Assembly (NCBI GenBank): GCA_011799875.1
Contig: CM022301.1
Coordinates: 10,125,570 to 10,189,569 of the forward strand
Origin: Thinopyrum elongatum
Lineage: Eukaryota; Streptophyta; Magnoliopsida; Poales; Poaceae
Direction of reading: 5' to 3'
DNA length: 64,000 nucleotides
Part shown: in pieces, positions 46,228 to 57,682 of the stretch
Numbering within the stretch: the stretch's first letter is position 1
Layout: each line of letters starts with the position of its first letter
Notes under the pieces: model-generated
Told to the model about the DNA's origin: nothing
The model's database searches: none
Seen by the model: only the letters and a program-made list of their open reading frames with translations
Translations under genes and position numbers: made by a program

Positions 46228-49200
46228 ATGGCTCACAACGACAAAGGCGGGGGTTCTGGTAACTGCGAAGACGTCTACGAGGCGGCACACAACTTTTTTG
46301 AGTATGTGGACGAACAACAGTTGTTGCAGGCTCCCCCTGTCACATCTTAGGGTTGCACCGACACCGACACCGGCGCCGAGACCGGCACTGAGACCGGCAC
46401 CGATGCTGGCGAATTAGCCAATAAAGAACCGAAAGCGAAGAGGATACGGCGCCCAAACCAACTCAGCACCGGAAGACTGGTGGTCACAGCGGTGGACCCT
46501 GGCAATTTCGAGCCAACAGAGCCTGATGAAGTGCGCAAGTACTACGGCAATCAAATAGGATGCATCCTACGGGAAACCGCCACCACCAACGACGAAAACT
46601 TAAGGAAGATACCAAATATGGAGCACTTCCTCCTAACAAAGTTGCACCAGAGATTCCTGTTCCCTGACCGCGATGAATATAATATACATCACCGTGGCTA
46701 GACAAGGGATTGAAGAAGATAAACAACAGAGCCATGGGAAAGTTTAGCGGCGCGCTGTCCGCCTGGAAAGTAAGGGTGAAAAGTTGGATCGCCAAAAAGG
46801 AACCCTACTCCGATATTGTAAAGGATAATCCGACAATTACGGAAGAGCAGTTTGAAATATTCAATGCGGCTTGCCCTGCCGAAGCTGCCAAAGAAAAGTT
46901 GGAGTACATGAAGGGGCTTCAGGAAAGGAACATGGGGTACCACCACCTCGGAAGCCGTGTTTACTCGAGGCACATATGGGCCAAGGAGGACGCGGAACAT
47001 GAAAGTCTGGGGCTCCCAGACCCCTTGGCGGAGTTCACCATCCCGCAGGAGCATGACTTCATTAGGGCCCGATACACTTGGGACCCAGTAAATAAGGTTT
47101 TCGAAATGGGCACGCCCACGAGGGAGTTCATGAGACTGCTGGTAATTATTATTTTACCACATTTTAGCTTCTGATCAATTCGACTACACATTTAGTCACA
47201 TTTATAAATAATCCATGTTCCTTTTGCAGAAAGAGCAGCACAGGATTGCGGTCGAAAGCGACTCGTCATCTGAGTCATCGGCGAGGCCCAAGTGGGACAC
47301 CCCTTTCAACCAAGCCTTGAACATAATGAAAGGACTCCCGTTGGACAAGCGGCCATCGTATGGACGTGTGCACGCCGTCGGAGATGGCGCCACGTGGAAG
47401 TACTACTACCATGAGGATGCCGAGGAGAGAAAGCAGAGATGGAAGTTAAATGAAATGAACATCGATAAGAAGGTTGAGATTGCGGTCGATAAGAGAACAA
47501 CTGAGACCAAAGAAGTGATACGACCTGAGTTGTTGAATGAGGCAATCAAAGCAGCGGTAGCTGCCTGTAGTTAGGAACTTGTAGCTTCAATTAGTGCCTT
47601 GGTTCTGGCAATTTTCGATTGGACGAAGTAAAATCCAGATAAAGAGGCAGCGGACTTTCCCCTTCCCAGCTTCGTCAGGAGCAACTCGGTGAACGTCGCA
47701 TCAGCACCTGCTCACGCAACCGCACCTGCTCCCGCACCTGCTCATAGCAGCCCGTCCTCCATCTCTGGCGTGCTCGGCGGGGCTTCGTCTTTGACTAAGC
47801 TCGAGGCCATCACGGTGACTACCTGTCACACTGGCCCTCTTCAACATATATATAATCTTCCATTTCTGTTGCCTTTCAGATGTCTAACATCGCAGACATG
47901 TCTTCGCAGGCCGATGAAACCCCGTGCACCATACTGTACACCATCAGTGGCTAGAAGGTGGACGTGGGAAAGGCAACGATAGTGAAGCCAAAGGAATGCT
48001 CGTTCCACAGCCGGCCGATGCCCCCTGGTGTCTTCAAGGTTTCCGTGGCCAGTGTCAAAGCGGGCCACGAGAATTTGGCTCCTCCGATACCACTAGGGGG
48101 AGATGACAACGAAACCCCGCCATGGCTTAGCGATTGTAAGAGTTGGGTCCTGTTGTGGCCGAAGAATCTCTTTCGTCTGGAGGTGGTCGGGAGCACACCA
48201 ATGACCAAGCCTCAGCAAGGTATGAACACCACCACCCCACCTACCCAATTAGCGGCACATGTCGTGCCGGGTGATAGCGGATGACATGAGGAAGAGGCTC
48301 CATTATTGGCTGATCACATCACCACCGTCGAAGAAGCAATGGATGATGTCATGGATGAGGATGATGTCCCTTTATGGTTTCTCAATACCGGCGGCTATGA
48401 CAAAGGAGGATTGATGGCTCAGCAATATGACTCAGGCTTTGAGCGCGATGAGTTGATGCCTGAATTGCCGGAGCAGGAACGTCTTAAGGCTGATTGCAAG
48501 AAGTCTCTCTTCATGTAATCCTCGCAGGACACGCCTCCAGATGCCGCCTCAACCCAGGATCAACAACATGAGGGTCGTGCAATGCTAAGCCCGACAACAC
48601 TGGGGGCGGTGGTCAGGGACGGTATGTTAGGCTCACTTCCGGTACCCAAGAAGCATAGGAAGAGACCGAGGAAAGGCCCTACTGGCGCCAAAGCTGCTTC
48701 TATATATCAACCAGTCGCCTCCGCGGCCTCGGGTTGCAGACCGTATGCCTATCAAAGGTGCGGCGAAATTCCATGTCCACGGTGATCCGATCCTACCTAA
48801 GGCAGTGCTAGAGGGCATATATGGCGATCTAAGGAGACTTCATGACAATGTGCTATCGAGAGAGAAAAGCCTTCTCGTCTCGAAAATTCCAGGATACCCG
48901 CTCTACGTGGTTAACGTGCCGTAGCAAAGGTTGTACGTCCAGACATTCCCTGTGGATAAGTTCTTCCTTTGATTTGATTACCTCTTTGACATGTTTCACA
49001 TGACAAAGCTAGATTTTACGTTCGTCCGCCTTTATGCCTTGTACAAGAACTACATCATCAGGCGCGAGCAAATACCTTATATCACAGTCGCGGACCCGTA
49101 CTTTATGCACGAGGCCTTCGTGGCAATCTGCGCAGAGCACCGTGAATATGCGAGGAACTACATTGCCAACTTCATGGTCGCTAATAAGGACAAAAAGATG

Positions 49201-49915
49201 ATTCTCCTGCCTTATCATCCCATGTAAGTCATCCGCGGATATCCTCTGTGGCACATACATACTTTCATAAATTTCAATCATTCATTTGCACGCGTGGAGG
49301 CTAATTCCAGGTGTACTTATTTTGCGCAGCGAGGGGCGCGCTGTCCTCATCATTCTTATCCCCCGATTCTCCCATGCTCCTTACTTGGACTCGTCAAAGA
49401 ACATAAAGAAAAAAGGATTACACACACATCAAGAGTGTTCTCGACAGCGCTATCTTAAGCTACGCCCAACTAGGTGGAGAGATCACGATCAAGAGGACAA
49501 AGAACCACACGCCCTGCTTCGGCCGTAAGACTGACTTCTGCTGCATCCAGCAACCGAATGGTAGTCTTAGTGATGGATTCTACGTCATCCACCACATGCT
49601 GGAGTAAAGAAGGGATCTGCAGAATCTTTGCATGTCACCTAAATCCGGCGATGCCGATATTCTGCAATGGGCCAAGAAACTAGGAAATGTATCAGATCAT
49701 CAACTCCGAGCTGAGTTCTATCACATCCAGCATGAACTAGCCCAAGTCATCATGAAGGAGGTCATAAAAAAACAGGAATGTTCTATGAAGAAGGGCAAAT
49801 GTCGCGGGAAGATGTCCGAACACGCGTAGCCGCTCAGCGTCTCGACCTGAAGCCTTTCACGTTGCTTGGGTGCTTCCTCCCTGATTTGGAAGGATGGCAC
49901 GACATGTTGGAGTGA
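46228..49915 (+). pseudogene. Second CACTA gene: Ptta/En/Spm-like region with C48-peptidase-like end (broken)
   Basis: ATG 46228 opens a frame with an acidic, Thr/Gly/Glu-repeat N-terminus ('TDTDTGAETGTETGTDAG'). The domain read at 46710-47140 ('NPTITEEQFEIFNAACPAEA', 'ERNMGYHHLGSRVYSRHIWA') resembles the plant Ptta/En/Spm transposase family. A GT-AG intron lies at about 47141-47229. A linker with 'SRPMPPGVFKVSVASVKAG' follows. The 3' part (48900-49915) resembles the Ulp1/C48 cysteine-peptidase fold seen in other CACTA elements: 'PYLDSSKNIKK' would carry the Asp and 'DFCCIQQPNGS' the Cys, while the expected His position near 49332 reads Arg. Stops and frame shifts are frequent (46348, 46699, 47571, 47952, 48282, 48516). 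This may be TnpA-like. Some apparent stops may be introns I cannot place. Confidence 0.7.
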
Positions 49916-50170
49916 TTGACGATGACAATGTGTCTGTTTAGTCACTACTTTCTCTATGATGAAACTTTGAATTTATGCACATTGAACCTTTGTGATGTAA
50001 TTAAACCGTCCTCCTCAACTAGCGTAGATCACTCTAGTTAGTTAGTTTGGGTATGATGAACTTTTTATTTATGTTTATGATATATTGCTTCTATTTTTGC
50101 TAACTCTATCTCTTTGTGTTGCTAAACTATATATCATGTTGCATATTATCGATGAATTCATCATGTGACG

Positions 50171-50446
50171 ATGGAGCTATATAGATCATCGATGGCGAAG
50201 AAGTGCTATGCCATGTATGTAGGGAAGGTTCCAGGAGTGTATGATGACTGGCCTGAGTGTCAGGCCCAGGTGTACCGTTTCCCGGGCGGCAGCCAGAGAG
50301 GGTTTGATAGCAGAGCCGAAGCCGAAGATAGTTACTTGAGGTTCACGCTAGCGCGAGAGAGGGAAAGGAACCGGTGCCTCAAGAACTACTACAATATCGT
50401 GCTCTTGCTCATAGTGATCGCTCTTCTCTTCTATATCATAGTTTAG
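50171..50446 (+). CDS. Small protein: RNase H1-type hybrid-binding domain plus C-terminal hydrophobic segment (91 aa)
   Basis: The frame from ATG 50171 to TAG 50444-50446 is intact although the other genes of this CACTA are broken. An alternative start is the ATG at 50192. Residues about 11-60 ('KCYAMYVGKVPGVYDDWPEC', 'VYRFPGGSQRGFDSRAEAED') match the N-terminal domain of eukaryotic RNase H1 that binds RNA/DNA hybrids, also called the caulimovirus VI-like domain. Residues about 73-91 ('NIVLLLIVIALLFYIIV') form a hydrophobic stretch right at the C-terminus, like a tail anchor. No RNase H catalytic domain follows. Role in transposition is unknown. The 3' subterminal repeats start 250 bp downstream. 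Confidence 0.65.
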   Translation: MELYRSSMAKKCYAMYVGKVPGVYDDWPECQAQVYRFPGGSQRGFDSRAEAEDSYLRFTLARERERNRCLKNYYNIVLLLIVIALLFYIIV

Positions 50447-50696
50447 ATATAGATGATGAAACATGTGTATGTGATGACCATGCAGTTGCTTGTATTTGAG
50501 ACCTGTCACGTAACTTGTATCACTATATCGAGATGATGATGAGAGACATCATTTGTTTTGGATGATGTGATGATATGATGAGACTATTATGTGTATGATA
50601 TGATGAGAATATTGTTTGTTCATGATATTATTAGACTACTGTATAAAACCTGTACAAAGATAGCGCAAATACATCGCATAAAAAAATTATGCGTAA

Positions 50697-50895
50697 CATT
50701 AGCAGTAGCGCTGGTTGACAAGAAGCAGTAGCGCTGGTATATTAGCAGCAAGGGATGTAGGCCAGCGCTACAGCTATATAGCAGTAGCGTTGCACAAACC
50801 AACGCTACTGCTACAAGTTAGCTGTAGCGCCGTAGTAGTAGCATGGCCCCCCGTGCTACTGGTAGGCAAAAACCCTGCGCTACTGCTAGGGTTTT
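50697..50895 (+). repeat. 3' subterminal repeats of the CACTA element
   Basis: 'agcagtagcgctggt', 'gccagcgctacagct' and 'gcgctactgctagg' motifs crowd the last 200 bp, mirroring 40690-41060. Confidence 0.85.
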
Positions 50896-51179
50896 CCCAA
50901 GTAGAGATAGATGGGTGCACTGGATAGTGTGAATCAATACGAAAATTTGGCCGTTCGTTTCATCGAACTTGGATCTACGAGCAAAAAGTTATGGCTGTTG
51001 GAAAACCAGGGGCTAATTTGTAAAATAATAATCGTATTTGGGTCCCTGGCCATGTGGCGCAACGCTACTGATCGGTACCTGTTCGCAATGGATTTAAAAT
51101 AGTGGATGGCCGATAACTAATGCGTGCCAATTCGATCTAAAAAAACCGATCTAATCTAAGCCCTACATCTACGATCGAG

Positions 51180-51830
51180 CGGACGAGGGATTGGATGGCT
51201 TACGGCAGAGTCGGAGCGAGGCAGACGGCGGCGAGGTGACTCGGTGGTCAATGATGGTGGCGGCTATAATGGTCCTCAGCAGTAATGGAGTGGACGGGGA
51301 GGCTCAGCTCGTCGAGGCGGTCATAGGGGAGGTGGAGACGTTCGCCGGCAGTGTCAGGGTGAAGTAGTGCGAGGTGGCGGCGTTTCGGTGCTCCGGCGGG
51401 TTTGGATGAGCTGGGAGTCGATGCTCCGGTATGATCTGCATGGCAAGAAGATGTCAAACAGACACGCGAGGGAGAGAGAAGATGATGGACAAAATTTGGG
51501 TGGCCGGGGTGACTCATCGATGATGAATTTGAGCGGCAGAGGGCGTCGGCTGGTGGAGATCGACTTTGATCTAGCACTTGGTGTAGGCGGCTTCGGGAGC
51601 AGGGGTTTGGGGCAAAAGAATGAGGGGTTCGAGGGCTATATATAGGAGAGTTTGGCGTGGGCGAGGGGCTGCGTAGAGATAGATCGGAGGAGGATTTGAA
51701 CGCGGCCGGCGAAGTCGTGGGCACGACAGACTCTGGGTGGCTTGCGAAGGAGGAAGATGATAGGTGGAGTCCCCCTGGCAATGTCTCGGAGAGAGGAGAG
51801 AGGGAGAAAGAATGCGAGCCATTGATTTCC
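51180..51830 (-). other. GC-rich transcribed-type block in LTR1
   Basis: This block has an open minus-strand frame (51248-51781, 177 codons, Ser/Pro/His-rich) with a partial counterpart in LTR2 (58751-59068). The translation has no known domain, and the frame is not kept at equal length in the two LTRs. I regard it as untranslated LTR sequence rather than a gene. Confidence 0.5.
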
Positions 51831-52372
51831 CTTTAAATAGGATAGTTCTCGATGCCCCGTAAAGGAAACAGGCCACGGGCCGAAAGTGCAAGTGGGCCGG
51901 TCGCTGCGCACCTGGGCCTGCCATTATTTTAGTCCAGAAATTAAGATTTTCTTTTTATTTAATTCACAGCGAGGGTTTAGGGGTCCTAATAAATCCAAAT
52001 AAGATTGAGAAAAATCTAGAAAAAATCACAAAATTCCATAGGCTCATATAGTGCTTTGTGAACATTCATTATGACCTAATGAAATTTTATAAATATTTAT
52101 TTTACGCAATAAAGTTAATTTGGGTCTTATAAATAATTCCCAAATAAACTTTAATATCTCAAAATAATATTCAAATACTTTTCCAACTCTTTTTATATTG
52201 AAGAAGTCATTTTTATCTTCTCTCATAATTCTTTCTCGAGTGGAAAAATCATTTGAATAACCCAAAATAAATAAAAATGCAAGAATCATGATATGCATAT
52301 GAAGAATTCTATTAATAGCCAAATAGAAAAAATGGGATGTTACAAAGCTACCCTCTTTAAGATGAATCTCGC

Positions 52373-52510
52373 TCTCGAGATTCGGGTTGGTTAGCAAAAA
52401 GGTGTGGATGATCCTGCTTGAGGTCTTCTTCTCGTTGCCATGAAGCCTCCTCCTCGGTGTGGTGACTCCACTGAACCTTGCAGAACTTGATGATCTTGGT
52501 ACGAGTGATT
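52373..52510 (-). pseudogene. C-terminal chromodomain piece of chromovirus D
   Basis: On the minus strand 'KIIKFCKVQWSHHTEEEASW' and 'REEDLKQDHPHLFANQP' form the end of a chromodomain, with the stop at about 52355-52373. It joins the piece ending at 54087 once the solo LTR is removed. The same segment occurs uninterrupted in E at 59930-60085. Confidence 0.85.
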
Positions 52511-54086
52511 TGCTACTTGTAGACTGCGTTGGATTTTTATCCATGAAGAGGAGAGGATGATGCAGCACAGTAGAGTAAGTATTTCCCTCAGTTAAGAAAC
52601 CAAGGTTATCAATCCAGTAGGAGAATCAAGCAACACCACGTAAACAACACCTACACACAAAACACCAACCTTCGCACCCAATGCAAATGAGAGGTTGTCA
52701 ATCTCTCGGCGGTCAAGTAATGAGATTAAATGGTATATGATAGATTAACAGATTCATAAATAAACAAAAGAAAAAAAAGTGCAGCAAGCATTTTTGGTAT
52801 TTTTTTGTATAAGTAAACAAGATAGATCTTATAGTAAAAGTAGACCCGGGGCCGTAGGATTCACTAGTGGCATCTCTCTCAAGAAAATAGCATACGGTGG
52901 GTAAACAAATTACTGTTGAGCAATTGATAGAAAAGCAAATAATTATGACGCTATCCAAGGCAATGATCATGATATAGGCATCACATCCAAATCAAGTAGA
53001 CCGACTCTTGTTTGCATCTACTACTATTACTTCACACATCGACCGCTATCCAGTATGCATCTAGTGTATTAAGTTCGTGAGAATGAAGTAATGCATTAAG
53101 AACGATGACATGATGTAGTCAAGACAAAAGCATATAAGAATTCATCCCAACTTAGTATCCTTAATGGCAACAACACATGCGTATCAACTCCCTTCTGTCA
53201 CTAGGACTGAACACCGCAAGATTGAACCCATTACCGAGCACCTCGTCCCATTGCAAGAAGATCTAATCTAGTTGGCCAAACCAAAACAAAACTTCGGAGA
53301 AGAAATACAAGGCTATACTAAATCATGCATAAAAGAGATCAGCAAAGAACTCAAGTAAAACAAGGATAGATCTCATCATAAACTCACAATTCATTGAATC
53401 TCAACAAACACACCGCACAAAGTCATTACATCGGATGGATCTCCATGAGGATCATGGAGACCATTGTATTGAGAATCACACAGAGAGAGAGAGAGCCATC
53501 TAGCTACTACCTACGGACTCGTAGGTCTGTGGTGAACTACTCACGCATCATCGAAGAGGCGGCAAGGATGATGTAGAGCCCATCCGTGATGAGTTCCCCC
53601 TCTGGCGGAGTACCAGAAAAGGCCTCTAGATGGGATCTTGCGAGAACAGAGGCTTGCGGTGGCGGAAAAAGAATTTCGTGGATGCCCCTGAGGGTTTTGG
53701 AATTCTTCCTAATTTATAGTGGCGGAGGTAGGGCAAATGGAGCAAGGAGGGGCCCACACAACACAAGGGCGCCCCCCCGCCCCGGGGCGTGCCCTGGTGT
53801 TGTGTGGTGCCCTCCAGCATGATCTTCCTTGGCCTCCAAGTTCCTAGTGATCCTTATCTTCAATAAAAAATCCTCAAAATTTTTGGGACGATTTGGTCTT
53901 ATCTGATATTGATTTTCTGTAAAACAGAAATAGGGCAGAAAACAGGAACTGGCACGTGGCACTAAGTTAATAGGTTAGTCCCCAAAAATGATATAAAAGT
54001 GTATAAAATGATAATAAAAACATCCAAGAATAATAATATAATAGCATGGAACAAGCAAAAATAATAGATACGTTGGAGACGTATCA
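52511..54086 (-). mobile_element. Solo LTR, Sabrina/WHAM-like, inverted
   Basis: This 1576-bp minus-strand LTR (TGATACGTCTCCAACGTATC...CTACAAGTAGCA) is flanked by TGATT on both sides (52506-52510 and 54087-54091). No interior is present, so an inserted element lost its body and one LTR by LTR-LTR recombination. It closely matches the LTR at 3012-4571 and proves the termini of that family. Confidence 0.96.
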
Positions 54087-56004
54087 TGATTCTCTCTGCA
54101 GTATTAAGAATCTTAACAAGCTTCTCCTCATAAGTCAGATCACTCTCCAATTGAATTGTCTCTAGTGGCACCGTATAGCTCGAAGGAATATCTGCCATAT
54201 CTGCATGACACTTCTTCAACTGGGAAACATGAAACACATTACGAACTCCTGACAAAGCCTCTGGTCATTCCAACTTTTATGCAACCTCTCCTCTGCATTC
54301 CAGAACTCTGTATGGCCCCACAAATCGTGGTGCTAACTTTCCTTTGACTGCAAATCTCTTAATACATTGAAGTGGAGACACTAGAAGATATGCTCTATCT
54401 CCCACATAGCATCAACATAACTCTTTTGCCTAGATTGAGCTATCTTTAGTTTATCACGGATCAACTTGACCTTCTCTTTAGAATCTTTGTTCAAATCAGG
54501 TCCAAACAGTTTACGATCTCCATCTCCATCCCACAATAATTGCGTCATGCATTTCCTTCCATACAATGCCTCAAAAGGGGCCATTTGCAAACTGGCTTGG
54601 TAAATGTTATTGTATGAGAACTCTGGATAAGGTAAATTATCATCCCAACTAGACCCATAGTCTAGCACACAAGCTCTCAGCATGTCCTCCAGAATTTGTT
54701 TTACTCTCTCTCTCTGCCCATTTGTCTGTGGATGGAAAGCGGTACTGAACTCCATCCTGGTGCCCAAAGTTTCATGCAATTGATGCCAAATTTTGAGGTA
54801 AACTGAGTGCCTCTATCTGATACAATTTCCTTCAGGACTCCATGCAAAAACACAATCCTGGTCATATATATCTTTGCCAGCTTAGCACTTGTATAGGTAG
54901 ACTTTACAGGGATGAACAGGGCAACCTTGGTCAAACGATCAACTACTACCCAGATAGAATCATGACCTGAACAGGTCTTGGGTAATTCCATGATGAAGTC
55001 CATGCCAAGCTAATCCTGTTTCCAATCAGGTATCGGCAATGGCTGAAGTAAACCTGCAGGTTTCTGATGTTCCACCATCACTCTCTGACATATGTACAAC
55101 ACATATGGCTACATACTCTGCAATCTCTCTCTTCATACCGGTCCACCAAAAACTTTCCTTCAAGTCCAAATACATCTTTGTGTTACCAGGGTGTATTGAG
55201 TAAGGCGAATCATGAGCCTCCTAATGAATCAACTTCCTGATCTCGAGATCATTGGGTACGCAAATATGCTGCTCAAACCATATTGTTCCATGCTCATCCT
55301 CATGAAATCCCTCTACTTTCCCTTTGCTCATTCTTTCCTTTATCTCAACAATAATTTGGACCAACTTCTGGGATTCATGTGGAGGTCCTAAAATAGGCAG
55401 GGGCATTAGTCAAACCAAAGGACATGACTGTATACTCATAAAGCCCATACCTCGTGGCAAAAGCTTTCTTGGGTATATCCTTCTCATGGATTTTCAACTG
55501 GTGGTAACCCGATCAAAGGTCGATCTTGGAGAAAAAACTAGCTCCTTCTAGCTGGTGAAACAAATCATTGATCATTGGCAAGGAATACTTGTTCTTGATG
55601 GTCACATCGTTCAAGGAATGGTAATCAACAACCATCCTCAAGATTTTATCCTTCTTCTCCACTAAAAGTCCTGGGGCTCCCCAAGGTGATGAACTCGGAG
55701 GAATGTACCCTTTCTCCAGCAAGTCTTTAATCTGCTTCTTAATTTCTACCAAATCATTAGCGGGCATCCGGTATGGTCTCTTGGAGATTGGTCCTGTGCC
55801 TGGCAGCAACTCAATCAAAAACTTTATCTCCCAATCCGGTGGCATACCTGGCTAACCCCCTTAAGAGAGTTTACCTGAGTCCTCCTAGGCTTATGCTTGG
55901 ACACATTCTTGATCCTTTTCCCTTCTAGTGTGGTGAGGAGCATCGATCTATGGGTGCAATCAATGCTTCCTTCATACTTAGCCAACCAATCCATACCTAA
56001 GATC
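54087..56004 (-). pseudogene. pol of chromovirus D (broken)
   Basis: In order on the minus strand: protease end; RT fingers ('[18 protein letters not shown]', '[16 protein letters not shown]', '[20 protein letters not shown]'); then a deletion after '[12 protein letters not shown]' that removes the YxDD motif and RNase H; then integrase ('MDFIMELPKTCSGHDSIWVV', 'KEIVSDRGTQFTSK', '[19 protein letters not shown]', 'MAPFEALYGRKCM'). The three integrase catalytic acids are present, but several stops and shifts intervene. The chromodomain follows and is split at 54086/52510. Confidence 0.85.
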
Positions 56005-56661
56005 ACACATCTTTATTGCATTAATAGACCAAGAATAAAGTATTCATTACATAAATATGACTTAAGGCCAACTAGAACAAATACTGTGGAAGCATAGAAG
56101 TATAATGAGTCCATTCAATGCCACTGGCAAAAAGCTGAGTGCAGAACAACGACCTATCACACATGAATCCTCGTCAAGTAAATCTGCAACATGATAAGTT
56201 GCAGCCGTGTAGGTTAGCACATGGAATGTATTGTCAAGTCACACGACAAGAGAGTATAAAAAGTCCTACTTGTACATGCAATTTGGCTAGTGGAATGTTC
56301 TAAGTTATAATTTGCATAAAGCCAATTTTTCCCTACTATTAAAAGAATATTCTATTTCTACAAATAGTTTATGATTGAGATGGTACCTCCAACTCAATCT
56401 ATTCCCAATGGTTGATTTAACCCAATTGAGTAATTAAATGTGATGAGCTCTCTCGACATTCCCACTTCTATATGCTCAAGTTGTCCGTAACCGTGGACAC
56501 GGCAAATTGATTAGTTTGACACTCTACATAAGTTTGCGCATGTTCCTCACAAGAATCAATCACCTCCATTGTAGTTCACACACTAGAGCAGAAGTGATTG
56601 GAAGATCGCGACAAAGTCTTTCAGAAGTGTTTCCCCTTAACCCACGCATAGGCCGGTACAC

Positions 56662-56663
<2 letters not shown>

Positions 56664-56700
<37 letters not shown>

Positions 56701-56750
56701 ATTATATATATATATATATAATATACATATATATATATATAATATACATA
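56664..56750. repeat. AC and TA microsatellites
   Basis: An (AC)n run at 56664-56696 is followed by (TA)n runs with 'atac' breaks to about 56750. LTR1 has only 'acatatatatatctaca' at the same place (near 39800), so the expansion came after the LTRs separated. Confidence 0.95.
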
Positions 56751-57682
56751 CATCTGCTAGCCTACCCCGAAAAGGGGCCACGCAACCTACTCAACTACGC
56801 CAGAGCCCATAGTAGCTTGTGGCTGCACAAGTAAGCTTCTAGTTATGGAAAATGATTGATCCCTTATGCCTGAGCGAACGGCCCGCTAGTGTGCATTCCC
56901 ATGGGCGTTTTTTTAGTAGAACACATCCCCCAGGATGCTAACACTGTCCTTCGCCACCATTCTTACCTATTTCGCCCAGGTAGTTCATTAATTTTCTTGG
57001 TCCAATTTACTACATTGCCACTCATACCTCATAATGAATCACTTCCCAATCCCCGTCTATTTTAGCGAAGCAATAAAATTCTACACGGTGTCGACAATGA
57101 TGTAAGGCTCAGACCTACCTCAATGAACTACTAGGTGTACATGGCATGGCAATATTATAGTTCTACTCAGGCATACTACTCAAAGAGGACTAAATGCATA
57201 GAACAATATAGGGATAATTGGAAATATGGTCAAAGTGTAACTTGCCATGTTGCTGGGTCTCAAACTCTAGAGATTGATAATATTCCGTTTTGAACTCTAG
57301 ACAATCTATCGCAATTCAAAATTAAAGACACATAAGCAATCACTCAAAGAACCAAAAAGAATATGCAAACGAAAAAGAATCGAAAAACTCCAAAAAGAAT
57401 CCAGCATACTACTAACAAGAACATATCCTAAGATTTGTGAAAATATTATGTTGAATGATCAAATTGATAGGTGATGGCTATGGTTTAAGTGTGCAAAAAG
57501 AATCAACTAAAATAAAGCTATGGTTTAAAAGATATGATCAAAAGAAGTTTGAATTTGAATTTAGATAAATTCAAATATGAAATTCAATAAGTCTTGAATA
57601 GATGTGTGGACTACATAGTGTGAATCAAGACAAAAATTTGGCCATTGGTTTCATCGAATTTGGATGTACGTGTAAAAAGTTA

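Larger units (their letters stand above)
40666..50906 (+). mobile_element. CACTA DNA transposon (Caspar-like, 10.2 kb)
   Basis: The 5' end is CACTACTAGGAGAAAG. The 3' end read inward is CTCTACTTGGGAAAAC, so the terminal CACTA has become CTCTA there. Both ends are packed with 'gctactgct'/'agcagtagcg' subterminal repeats, which bind the transposase. Inside are a TNP2-type transposase gene (41725-45143), a second multi-exon gene (46228-49915) and a 91-codon frame (50171-50446). The 3-bp target duplication ATA is intact. The transposase has frame breaks and stops, so this copy is not autonomous. The Caspar-like name is from memory. Confidence 0.93.
39038..52344 (-). repeat. LTR1 of the C/D/E chromovirus family, split by a CACTA element
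   Basis: Minus-strand LTR TGTAACATCCC...GGGTCACA. The two halves (39038-40665 and 50910-52344; about 3.06 kb joined) are colinear with LTR2. The intact text at LTR2 near 57590-57620 shows that the CACTA insertion site is contiguous there. On the left it adjoins a primer site and the extra frame and gag of C. On the right it adjoins a polypurine-like run and the chromodomain end of D. It therefore joins two element bodies. Confidence 0.88.
52345..56004 (-). mobile_element. Chromovirus D interior (partial), between LTR2 and LTR1
   Basis: Read on the minus strand it runs from the end of the protease ('MILGMDWLAKYEGSIDCT', 56006 down) through RT, integrase and chromodomain to a polypurine-like run just before LTR1. 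The primer site, extra frame, gag and most of the protease are missing at the LTR2 junction, and the RT palm to RNase H is missing near 55393. A solo LTR interrupts the chromodomain. Confidence 0.85.

Noticed and set aside
51248..51781. 177-codon minus-strand frame in LTR1
   Set aside because: The LTR2 counterpart is broken to 105 codons, there is no domain, and the composition explains the openness.
56507..56812. 101-codon frame across the microsatellite
   Set aside because: The His-Thr and Tyr-Ile runs are translations of AC and TA repeats inside LTR2.
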